Assembly (NCBI GenBank): GCA_030268105.1 | Contig: BSDZ01000037.1 | Span: 558,001 to 622,000 of the forward strand | Direction: 5' to 3' | DNA: 64,000 nt | Source: Volvox africanus | Taxonomy: Eukaryota; Chlorophyta; Chlorophyceae; Chlamydomonadales; Volvocaceae | Part shown: in pieces, positions 45,145 to 56,720 of the stretch | Numbering within the stretch: the first letter of the stretch is position 1 | Layout: each line of letters opens with the position of its first letter | Program-made: the position numbers and the translations under genes | The notes under the pieces: model-generated | What the model was told of the DNA's origin: nothing | Database searches by the model: none | The model's input: only the letters and a program-made list of their open reading frames with translations

Positions 45145-48100
45145 ATGGAAACTACCAGCTACGGGGTAATATATATGTCGTTGACGATGCGGCTTCCAAG
45201 GGCTGACTGGAAATCTCACGAGGTTGACGTTCGCAGGGACCTCGTTACGAGGACCAAGACGGATGGCCGACTTTGATGCACGCTCAGCGAACATGTCTGC
45301 CTGAGGTCCTGTGCTTATCATGCAATGGTGTGAAGGGTGAACTACTTGGAGGCCACGCTGCGGCTGCGATTAGCATCTATGTGGTAAGTGGCTTTCGGAG
45401 CTAATGTAAGGATGTGTCTAAAAGCTTGCTGCTCCGAAAACATCAGTGCGGCCGCTGGAACCCCGACAGGTGGCAGTGTCAGGTTTCCGAGCTACGAGTG
45501 GCATGACGGTTTACGGCCATTGATGCATGGCCTGAATATAAGCGGTATTTTAAATATTAGGGCCACGACGCTGTCCATACATCTGTGTGACAGCGCGCAG
45601 TGGAGCTAGCAGCTGTTAGACAAGTCCTGTTGCCTCGCTTTCATCCTTTTCCCTGCCACAGGTCTGCCATGGCTTCTGCTGCCACGACCGTATCTCCCTC
45701 ATAATATCGGACGGCTTTAATTACAGCAAAGGCAGCCGCAGCGGGCAGGCTAATACAGGCGGCGCCAACTCCAGCCGTGGCAAGGCCCCTAATGGCGGTG
45801 GCAGCCGGACCAAGAATCTAGTCCAACCTCTGCCCGGTCCGTTTTTTCATCTTGAGGATTGGTACGTGCACTGCAACAGCCAGGACCCTAGTTGGCAGCC
45901 TCCGAATGACCTTCGATTTCCACAAAAGGCTGATAAGCTTATCAAGCGGAGCATCCAGGTGGTGAAGGCTGCTGGAAATGGACTCAAGAGTGGCAGTGGG
46001 GGTGAACATATGGTGGGTGCGAGGTCACGCTAGAAGGGCAGGTTCTAAGTAAACTGGACACTGGACATCCAATCCTTAAGCCTGTCAGATTGCTGGCCGG
46101 GTAACGGTCAGGGTGTATCCTCACCAGTGATACTCCTGCGGGCATATCCAGCAGAGCCACCAGGCGAAGAGGATGAAGCAGTGCGCTGATGCCGCAATTT
46201 TCAGCGGGGACATGTATTGGCCCGTTGCCGCCACTGGTGATCCTTGTCAGTCAAGGAAGAGGAACACCTCATTGCTATCTGCTTTCCGTGGAGATACCTG
46301 ATGCAAGTTCAACGGGTGGGCCGCACGGCCCAGGTACACGGTTTGCTTCCCCCGGCCGCTTGCACATGCATTACGGATATGAACTGGCGCCCTGGAATAC
46401 ACCGCCGTTGTGACTAGACTTGCGGATTATGGCAGCAGGTGGCTCTGGGCGACTGGATGGCGGACTTTTGTCGGCATTATCACAGACGTGGCAGCAGCCT
46501 GGTGAACAAGGTTGTGCAGGTAGGTAATGCAGTAGGGGCGATAGAGGCATTCGGAATATTGGAATCCGGGCGGGATGCACGTACCAATGCTAAAGTGGGG
46601 TAATCTTGTGTGTTTATTTGAGGTGCCTTTCTGTGTGTGTAGGTGTGTGATATCTCGTAGCGGCATGACATCTGAGTTGTTCCTGTCTTGTATACATCAG
46701 CGTCCAGGTCATTTCAGCTGCATTCCTGTCCGCGGTGTGGCCAAGTGTCTGTGATTTGTGAAGTCCCGTTTTACGATGGTGGCAAGCGCGGGCACGGGCA
46801 AGAGGGCGGTGTCTTGGCAGAGCTCTTCCTTTAGCGCTTCGCATACTGTCATTAAATGGACCTTCCCGTCCCGGGTGCCGGACATGGCTGGCGGCTGACG
46901 CGGCACTGTCAGGTCCTGTGGTGGAACGACATTGCGTCCGGCAACCCTGGTGCTTCAGGCTACCCGTTTCCTTATGGTAGTTGGTATCGAGGAACGGTCG
47001 TGTCCGTCAGTCCAAAGACGGGGCATCTCAAGGTAAGGAAGCATAGGGTACCGGTCCGCTTTCATTTTTATTCGCTTGGCAAGGTACACCACGAGCCTTA
47101 AATGAAGGCATCCGGTGGAGGCATTTTAGCCCCTCGTCGTTCCTCACGGCAGGTCAGATTTACGGATGGAGAGGAGAACGAGGTCGCGATGGGTGTTAAC
47201 TTTGTGCACTTCGGCAATGAACACCCAACCGGGGATCAGCGTGCCAGGCTGCCGCCACCTTTGCCATCGCGGCTACCGTCGCCACAATCGATTGCAGCGG
47301 GACGCCTGGCAGGGCAGTCGGAGTTTACCGTCTCCAAAGCCAGTGATAGTGGCTGCAACAGCGGATATGACCGGGGCCGGCCTAGCGGTAGAGGCAGCGG
47401 CATTGGTAACAACGACAACATCCTGGGGGAATGCGGTCTCCAAGGTAATAGCAACGTCAGTGGCTGCAATACACCAGGTTCAGTACTGACATCGCTACGA
47501 ACTTCGGCGTCGCAAGATGGAGGTAATTGCAAGAAGCAAGACCCTCCTTCAGCAACGGCAGGAAAGGCCCGTGGCAAAGGTCCTGCGTTGCGAAAGGGAC
47601 AGGATGTCTCCTGCAAGCCAAGAAGCGAGGGCTGTGGCACTGGTGGGCATGGCAAAGCCGCATCAGTGGTATCGCCTCGGACGACAGTCCTGACAGCATC
47701 AACCACGGCAGCGGTGCTAAGTGGCGGAGGTGCTCCGCCGACGAAGCGGCTCAAAGTGGTAGCAGTAGGGGCCCCGCAACTCTCCGGCAGCAAATGCGGC
47801 GAGGGCGGGGCTGGCAGTCGTAGGGAGGCGCCGACAGCTGGCCCTGATACCGGTCCTCCAGCATGTGCTGTCGCTGCGGGTCCAACTGGGCTCGTGACCA
47901 CGACTGGTATTGATAACAATACTAGTCACGCAACCGTCGCTCAAAGCGACTGTTTGCCGGCGCCGGGATTAGGAAAAGTGTCAGCGCGTACACCGCCCGG
48001 GACGACATCTGCACCCATCCTACCTCCAGGGGGGCGCCTGCACCCTTCAAAAAGGGCGTCGGTACTTAGGCCTCAGGTGCGTCCGCCGAAGTTCTGTGGA

Positions 48101-51100
48101 TAGGACACCGTAATTGCAATTTCAATAAAATTGATGCGATGTCAAGATGCAGGGTGCTTCCTGGCTACTGATTTCATTAAAGCGTTAGTTCATTGCAAGT
48201 TGCATCTTGGCCAGATAAGGAGCCTGTACCAGGGTTCTAATCCATGTCAATTAGGCCGTGCGTATGAACTGTAGAACGTGGGCGCTAAAAGCACAGGGCA
48301 AGAAGAGCAGAAAGCGCCGTCCGTATGTATGTATGTATGTATGTATGTATGTATGTATGTATGTATGTATGTATGTATGTATGTATGTATGTATGTATGT
48401 ATGTATGTATGTATGTATGTATGTATGTATGTATGTATGTATGTATGTATGTATGTATGTATGTATGTATGTGCCCTAGGTAGTGATTGTCCGCATTGAG
48501 CGGCATGCGGGATGGGGTTGCACAAAGAGGAACGGCATTGCAGCTCTGTGCCTAGGATCCTGTCGCTTTCTTGCTTAGGCTTTCCGTTAAAGTTAAGTTG
48601 TCTCGGGTGCCAGCCTTGACACTGTCAAGTCCTAGATAGTCGATATGTTGCTCGACGTCAACTGGGGCGACGGCACGCGCAATGGTCCTGTGTTTGCTAT
48701 ACAGGAACATCAACAACTCCAAGAGCAAGCCGCACTGCCGCCGTCACCATCACCGGTCGTGTCCACACACGTTAAAGACGCCAACGCACAGTCACCTAAA
48801 AAACGACCTGCCAAGCGGCGCCGCTTTAAAGACGCGCACTGTAGCACGCCAGTTAGCGAACATGCCGTCGGCAGCCATTGTGGTCCATGCGTCGGATCTC
48901 AGCGTAGGGACAGCAGCGCTTTTACTTCAAGGGCAAAGCTTCAGCAAGATGTGAAGGCCCAGAATGATGATCGAACAGAGCAGGTCGTAAGAGCCGAAGT
49001 CATGGACACGGTGTCAACGGGGACACTTGCCAAAGGAACAAACACAACGACCGCAGGAGCAATAGCTGGAGAGGTAGTAGTTTCATCAAGCCAATCTTCA
49101 CCCGGAGGTTGCTCCCAGCAAGTGCAGTGGGCGACTGTAAGTCATGGTGCTGCCCAAGCCGCAGAGCCATCATCAGTACGATTAGCGGAGTGCCTGCCGG
49201 GCTGCGGTCCACCCGCCGGCTTGCCATCAGGTCAGGGTGCGGAATCTGCGCACGATTCCAGGGTGCGTCCTGAGGGGTTTGGCGCTAGAGATGTGAAGAA
49301 TGGTTGTGAAGTTGGCGGTATGTTTGCCGGAGGTGGCGGCGGCAGCATCAGTGTCACCGGATCAGACGCACATGGCATGGGCGGCAAAGGCAGCGTCGGT
49401 GATGATGATGCAGGCGGTGACGATGCTGCCGTTGGGAGCGGGAATGCGCAAGATGGCGCTTCTGATGCCCTCGGCAGTTGCAAACGTAGAGGTGTCGGAC
49501 ATGGTTCTGTGCTGTCCGACAGCTGCAATGGCACTGCAATGGGGAGTAACAACGGACCTGAAAGCACATTAAGGGTTGCCGAAATGGCAGATTTGGGGGC
49601 TACAGTTGCGGAAAATGCAGCTGCACCTACGGTTGGGAAATACACCACGGTTCCTGGTGACTTCGTGGATGGTGCTGCAGCTAGGCCGGCGGACACGACT
49701 ACTAACGCTGGGATCATGGACACTACTGCTGTTGCTACTGGATTGGATGCCGAAACCGTCGTTGCGGCGGAGTCCTGTGATGCAGCATCTCACCACACGC
49801 CTGGGGCAGATGTTGCGATCGATTGTGCACGAGGAGCGCTGATGCCTGTTTCCGTTGCTGCAGGCGATGGAAGCACAGTAGTTGACAGAGGGCTAATGGA
49901 ACAGATTGGCGGCGCCAAAGAGTATGTGGCGGCACTGGAGTACAGAAGTCGAGAACCGTCATCCAGAAGCTGCGGTGGAGAGGCAGGCTTGAAGATGGCA
50001 AGGGAAGGAGACATCTCAGGAACTGCAGATGCCTCACCGGGTAATGCACTCGGGATTGAGGCTCAGGCAGCCCCGTCGCCACCTGCAGCAGGCGAAGAGG
50101 CGGCAGCAACAGCAGCTGTGGCTTCCATAGCGATACCGGAGACCCAAGGGGGGCTTCATGGTGCCGAGCATCTGGGGACGGGAGCGGAGACCCTTACGGT
50201 GCCGGTCTATGAGCGGCAGCAGCTTGACATGGAATGGGAGCGTAGTTATGCTGGCGGTGAGGTAAGTTATACAGTATGGCATTCCGAGCGATGCCCACAT
50301 TGACGCTGCACATGGCATGTGCCACGTAGGGCGTCCTGGCAAGCACCTTTTCGCCTCCTTGGCTGCGCGCTAGCAAGCAGGAATGAGGGTGGTTCTCAAT
50401 ACGTTAGCACAAAACTACTTACATGAGCACTAATAAGAATTGATGCGCGAGTAGATAACTCATCCACAGGAGCACCCTAGGATGCGGAAGACAGGGAAAG
50501 GAGTGAACATCCGCATACAAACAGATGATAGCTGATGTGTTTGGCAATCATCTCCTGAGTTAGGTACGCATACCGTCCCTCTTACGTACTCCCCGCAGCG
50601 ACAGCAGTTTCAATCACCTCTGGATACCTTGCCTCTCCCTGGAGGTTCAGAGATAGCTCTGCCGCCGGGGCCGGATCCGTGGCCACAGGGGGTGCCGATG
50701 GAGCTGGGAAAGCACGCGCCGCAGCCACAATCCCTGTCCCCCTGCATCCCGGGAATCTCCATGCTTGCACAGCACTCGCTCAACCCAGGACTGCCTGAAG
50801 AATCTGCCGCGCCCGTGGGGGGGGCTGTGGGCCTGCCACGGGGGAATGCAGCTGAGGGTACAATAACGCCAAGTACTGGCGTACATAACCCTGTGGAAGC
50901 GCAGCTGGTCCACCACGCGATCGTAGCACCGCTGCCGGCGCAGCAATTAACGTCTTTGCTGCCTAGGGAAGTGGATGGGGCCGTGGCGGTGCCGAGGCCT
51001 GGCAGTGGTGCCCTTACCGCCACCAACCCCGTGCCCCGTTATGATGAGCTCGTAGCTGTAGGCAGCATACCCTGGCAAGGAGAGTTGGGACGCTGCGACA

Positions 51101-54100
51101 GCCGAGGGGTCAGGGCGGGTCCACACGGCGAGGCAAATGCCAGGTCCGTACTTGGCAATCCCAGTGGCAATAACGGCGCAAGTATTCCAGGCGCTACTAA
51201 CAAGGATGGTGGCGAATATATCGGCAGCGGGGACCTAGGTGCAGGCGGTCATGCATGCCAGGGGTTCAGCAGGCATGGTAGCAGCGGCGATGCTGGTGGC
51301 GCTCCAGCCTCCGACTACATCTTGGCGCCACCGAAGGCGTTACCTCCGCCGGGTCTGTCCGCCACCATGACGAGCGAGTGGCTGGCTTGGTGGTACGTGG
51401 CCAACTCAACGGGCTACGGTCGCCAGGCGGCTGACGTGCTGGGGGTAGCACGTCATCTGTTGACCAATGTGCAGGTGTGTGTGCAGCTGATGAGCGCCCT
51501 GATGGTCTGGAAATGTCGTGGCTGAGGATTTTCTTAAGGAGCCAAGTATCGAGACGTGCCTTGGGTTGTGGGGCTGCTTAAAGAATCAATCACGGGGTGG
51601 AGACAGCTATTCCTGCGGACGCGAATCTCTTCATGGACTCTAGAATTTCTATACGAATGACGAGCCGCATAATGTATTCGTGATTCGCGACTGCAGGCTA
51701 TGTGGATAACCACAAATTTGAGGCATTTTCCTTTTCCCGGTTGTCAATCGTTATTAGGCAAACTTCCGTGCGACCATCGAGGACTGCTGCAGGTGCGGGG
51801 ACAAAACTTGGGGTAGGTGGGTTTGGTTCAGATTTATTGCGATGTGTTTTGACACCGCGAGCATGTGGAAACTGGGACCCATTCGGCCCCAGATTGTGGC
51901 AAGCGGTGTCAAGGTGGCGGGGTCCAGAGAGCGTGTTGAGGTTGCAAGTCTTGCATCAGGTACGATTTTGTGACCCTGGCTTACCGGTACCCACACCACA
52001 GCTTACGCAGTGTCTTTGAAGCATCTGGTATTGCGTCTGCAGGATGGAGTTCGAACTGAGCTGTGCCTTATCTGCACCATGTTCTTCAAGTACTTGGCGA
52101 CATAATAGGTGGCTGCTGTTGAGCCGTTCTCGTTCGGTCTCCTGACGTCATGATCCGCTTCCCGCTTACTTGAGGCTTGCATCGGCGTCCTTTCATCATT
52201 TTCTTAACCTGTTCTCGACTTACACTGGTGATGCTACTGCTGCGTCTCGGTCGAATTGCTGTCCTTAACCGGCTGTGAACAGGCAACTGGGTTGCCTGCC
52301 TCTTCATCTCCGGGTGCTCCAGGTGCATTACGTACAGCATGCTTATATGTCGCTGAAGAGAGTGCCGCCCGAGGCGGGTGCGAAGGTGTGACTGGGCGGG
52401 GATATGAGGTGACGCATCGTACGCATCAGCGACTTTTTGGGAGAAGGGGGAATGAAAGTGCAAAACCCTAAATGTCAGTGCGGATGTTAGGGGATGTTAT
52501 TGCCAGACGTCCTGCTTGGTTAGCGGACTGGGTACTGATAGTTGCGCATCGGGTCAGCATGTAAAGTCCCCCTGGACATAGGGCCCAGGGCTCACAAGTT
52601 CCGGTTGACGTTTGAAAGGTCATACTTTTTAGCGCCTTCTGTTGCTAGGACAGCAATGCAAGGCGTCGCAGGGTGACCAGAGTGTGAGCAGTGTGTGTGG
52701 GTGACGTCGTTTTCCATTACCTTTGCCTGTGTATGTTTCAGTTTGCCGAGTTTCCTTGACTGTTGTAAGGAAATCTGAGACTATGCTTATAGCAGCACCC
52801 CCGCCCCACGATGAATTATGTACCGTGCCCCTGGACTGCTCCCGTTGATGCAGTTGGCGAATCAGCTATTGCTGCTCATCAAGCTCTTCCTGTGCGAGAC
52901 AGCTAGAGAGACGCAGGAATGTGAACAGACGGCCGGGCTATTAGCCATGGCTACAGCGGCGCCACCGGCCCCGCAACCAGGGGCCCTGGGTGGCGTCAGC
53001 TGCGGCATCAGCGGAACGGTCGGGGATGCCAGACACGGGCAAGGTACTCTTATGGCCAACCCTTCGTTTGCTGAAAGAACACGGCAGCGGCACCCGGGTC
53101 CCATTCAGATGGCGCAGCAAACCCATCATTCGCACCAGGATCCGCATCAAAACATCCGGGGCCTGACGGTGGAGGAATTCTGGGAGCTGATGGCCATGTG
53201 CGGCTCCCACTGCGTGCATATCATTATGATCGCCATCCAGTCGGAGAGGTGGGAAGGGGTGACGTATGGACATCTGAAAAGAACCAGGAGGCTGTCCCTT
53301 CTTTCGTTACGCTTGAAGGGGAGGGAAGGGAGGTTTTGTGGGGGACGGGTGGGTGTGGGGGCCGCCAGATCGGGCTTACCTGTACGGTTATGGTCTTCCC
53401 TGAAGATGATGCAAAAAATAGGGCGCTATGGCTTAGGAATCATGATCGGCAGATAGTAGCACGATGCGCGGTCAGCCAGGTTTACCCCGCTTCGGCGGTT
53501 TCGGGCGCGGCTTGTGACTTAGCTGCAACTCCGGAAATGACGCGCTTGCCGTATTGTGGCATCCCCCATCCGTATGACGCAGGCCTTTGGTGGTAACTGT
53601 ACTTAATTACGATACTGCTGTAGCGTGTCTCGTAAGTATTGCACGGCTGCATATGGCTATCCGAAGGGTTCATGGCTTTACTAGCTTGTTTATGCAACAT
53701 CCTGCCATATCCCATGTTGTATTTCCCCCTTTCCGTTGCCTGAAGATCTGGTCAACCCATCCCTAAGAAGGTCCATGACCGCTTGCCCAGCTTTCCTGAC
53801 CTGCTGCGCTGGGCCGCCTCCGCCGTGCCTGCGAAACCTGCGGCGGCTCAGGCATCGGCGCTGCAGAATCCACGACAATGGAGTCTGCTGCCACGCTTTC
53901 AAGTGACGATGATCCGGCTGGCGTCGCGCCTCAGGGTGGTCAGTGAGGCAGCGCTGCAACAGGCGCCAGATGTCTGCCAAGTAAACATCGTTGATGCTTT
54001 GACTGCAGTGCCGCGCTGCCCATTGCCGCCACGGCCGCGGCAGCCGGCTTCGCAAGAAGCCCATGGCCAGAGACAGCATCAGCGTCAGCCTCAGCAGCCT

Positions 54101-55384
54101 GTCGGTCAGTCCTTGCGAACCGATGGCGATGCTGCTGCTGGTGCCACTCCCCTGGTCAAGTGCGATCCCGCACCCTTACGCGAGCAGCAGGACCCGAGTC
54201 GATGTCATGAGAGGAACCAGAATGGCCTGGCCAGGGTCGCCCAGCCATGGCGCATAAGCAGCCGCCAACTATGGGCACAACTTAAACGCGCTGGTAGCCG
54301 CCGCTGCCGCCGGAAGCCCTCCTTCGGCTCAGCTTCGGAATACGAATCGGATTGCGATGGGACCTCGGCCTGGGTTTCTGACCCGCCCACCTGTCTTGAC
54401 AAGTCGATTGTGGATACGGGTGATAATCCGAATCCCCAGGGAGCACAGCAAGGGCCGGCAGCCACCTCATCGGGACTAACTGATGCAGGCGAGGTTGCTG
54501 GAGCCGTCGCAGGCTCGATCCTGCTATCGGTTGCTCCAGGGCCTGCACCGGATGGTGCGCCGCAGTCTTGTATCACAGCAAAATCTGAAGGTCTCAAGGA
54601 TTTGCGAACGGACATGGTGACTGCGGATGTAGTGGGTGGGCCTGCTGGCGGTTTCCACCGCCTTTCTTCCGCAGTTATGGCCAACGGTCTGGCTGCAACT
54701 CCGGCCGTACATGCTGGCAGATTGAAGACGAGCAGGACTTCGTTTATCAGCCCTGGATTGCTCCTGAAGTGCTGCCGCACAATCTTGCACTGCAGCAAAT
54801 GGGGAAATGAACCTTTCGCGGTGGCTACGGCAGGCACTGGTTTGGGAGTGGCTGATCAGACTCCACAAATGCCGGACCCTGCCACGATATCCTGTATGGA
54901 CGCCTCTTCGCTTTCCACCATCGTCCGGACGCTCATTACCCGTCACATAGAGCGACCGCGACCACGGGTGGGGACAAGCTCCGCTGCCCATGTGGCTGCA
55001 ATTACTAGTGCGGGCAGATCGATGCGCCCCATAATCGACCAAGCTTCAGCTGGCAATGTACCTGCTTCTTACGACGGGGAGGAATGTTTGGCTGGGCCAA
55101 CTGGGTTGGATCGGTGTCTGCAGGAGCAGCAACAGCCCGTTAGCGAACCAGAAATGAACCGTCAGATGCGGCTGGAGCGGGTGTTGGCAGTCTGGAACGC
55201 ACTGGCCCCGCCACGCCAGCGCGCCTTGTACCTGGTGTCATGCCGCCTTGGCATGGGTCCCGATAGCTTGGACGACTGGTGGGCGATGGATATGGTGGTG
55301 AAAGCATTGGAGTCGTTGGCGGACGCTATGGAAAGCCGCAGAAGCGCAGTCGAAGGTACAACAAGCGGATTTGGCGAGGTGTGA
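45145..55384 (+). CDS. Giant nuclear-type protein with SAND-like and Tudor-like N-terminal domains
   Basis: Proposed exons: 45145-45165, 45237-45383, 45662-46012, 46439-46519, 46913-47032, 47153-48076, 48636-50261, 50599-51474, 52854-53248, 53746-55384, all in phase (about 2,059 residues). Residues about 30-160 fit a SAND/VARL pattern: LSCNGVKGEL, a VCHGFCCHD Cys/His stretch, then WQPPNDLRF and KRSIQVV (KRSI about 151-154), with a Gly/Ser insertion between. Residues about 201-262, spanning an intron, read like a Tudor fold (WWND, WYRGTVVSVSPKTGHLK, VRFTDGEENEV). The rest is Gly/Ala/Ser-rich with a basic patch KKRPAKRRRFK early in exon 7. The C-terminal 150 residues are helical and Trp-containing. 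SAND and Tudor families bind DNA or modified histones, so a chromatin or transcription role is inferred. The first exon, and a possible small exon near 46704-46730 with CPRC, are uncertain. A TGTAA motif lies at 55605-55609. Confidence 0.6.
48323..48472. repeat. (GTAT)n microsatellite, about 37 units
   Basis: 150 bases of uninterrupted GTAT repeats, inside the proposed intron 48077-48635 of the SAND/Tudor-like gene. The open frames across it (Tyr-Val-Cys-Met or His-Thr-Tyr-Ile strings) are artefacts. Confidence 0.95.
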
Positions 55385-56720
55385 AAAGGTACCATGGCTG
55401 CAAGGCCTGACTCTGCTCCAGCTGCAGCAGCTCGCTTGATGCTGGATGTTGACACGCGGACTTCTGAGGGCGTGGCATCTTCGTAAGTTGGCTGTTTCTT
55501 GGCGAGTAAATACAATATAAGATGGTCAAGAGTGGAAGGGAGTGTCACAACACGTGATCATGTATCATGTTGTACAGCAATGATGGCACACGACAGGCCT
55601 GTACTGTAATATGTTCCATTGTGACACGGCAGACGTTCTAATGGCCTGCATACTTCTTAGCAACATATTGCAGTTCAGTGAGAAACAGTGTTGAACATGT
55701 AGACTGGGCACGACGGCGGCAACGAAGGCCAGCGTTGTAGCGTACGGTAGTAAAGCTTGATCGGAGATGCACGCAAAGCGCGTTCGAGGAGCACTGCAGT
55801 GTGCTTTTTTCCTTTGAAGCCAGACAACTTACACCTGTCTGGGAAATTTTATTTCTCGCATGATGTCCAACCCTTGTGTCCTCCGAGTCTTTTCAACCAT
55901 TTCCCGATGAGGGGTGGGTGCACATTTTTACTCCTGTCTAAACTTTTGAATGTCGTTGGAGCGGTATCCGACTTTACGGCGAGGAGGTGACGAAGGGGTG
56001 CGGTAGGGGTGCTTTGTTTACTTGGAACTGGGTGTGCATGACCCAGAGAGCACAGAGAGATTAGTGGGCACTTTGGCTCAAGTTGAGGGGGAAAGATTTG
56101 ATTGCACAGGCGATGGTTGTTTCTGTTGCCGGTCTAACTCGGCATCGGTATAGTCTCGTCATAGATATTACGGTTGTGGCAAGATAGCGGAAAAGGAGAC
56201 TATGCACCGGCAGATTAATGGCCTTGCGCCACAAACGTGTTAGATACGTTTCCTGCACGGACATTCCATTCCATGGCGGCTCTACATTATAACGAGCTCT
56301 GTTAGGGCTATATTGCGGCTCGGTGTAATCCTTCCAAACGCTCTATGCAGACCATCCTGGCAGAAGGGGTGATAAGTATGTGGGAGTATATCATGGAGGG
56401 CATGGCGCGCCTGGGTTCTATTACATGGTGAGGGACGGGACGGGAAACCTAAAGCAGGACTTAGTCGGGGTATCTTTAGTACACCTGCATGAGCGGAGGG
56501 GAATATTTCGGTGATCGTCTTACTGCTTGTCAGTACCCATTTTTCAGGGTAGAGTCGGGTTAGTGTAGTGGTGCCGTCGGTTTAGCGCTCCTCAGGAAAT
56601 GGGCTGAAGCAGGGGCCCTTCACCTCGGCATACTCGATCAGCATATCAAGAAGTATTCTGGGCAAGTCCACAAAGCCGAATAGACCTGCCTGTCAAGGCC
56701 TTGCGCGCCCATTCGGGTGG
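55385..56720. other. 3' flank of the SAND/Tudor-like gene; no gene seen
   Basis: Contains a TGTAA poly(A)-type motif at 55605-55609. Open frames are short and featureless. The inner end of the right inverted-repeat arm begins at 56721. Confidence 0.55.

Noticed and set aside
47102..48103. A separate single-exon gene of 333 codons
   Set aside because: Its interior has a strong acceptor (47152) and donor (48077) in phase with the neighbouring exons. Joined, it completes the Tudor-like segment, so I treat it as an exon.
48323..48472. CRISPR-like regular repetition
   Set aside because: Plain 4-base microsatellite without spacers, in a eukaryotic gene.
48247..48525. Open frames of repeated Tyr-Val-Cys-Met or His-Thr-Tyr-Ile units
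   Set aside because: They are the translation of an uninterrupted GTAT microsatellite and lie in a predicted intron.
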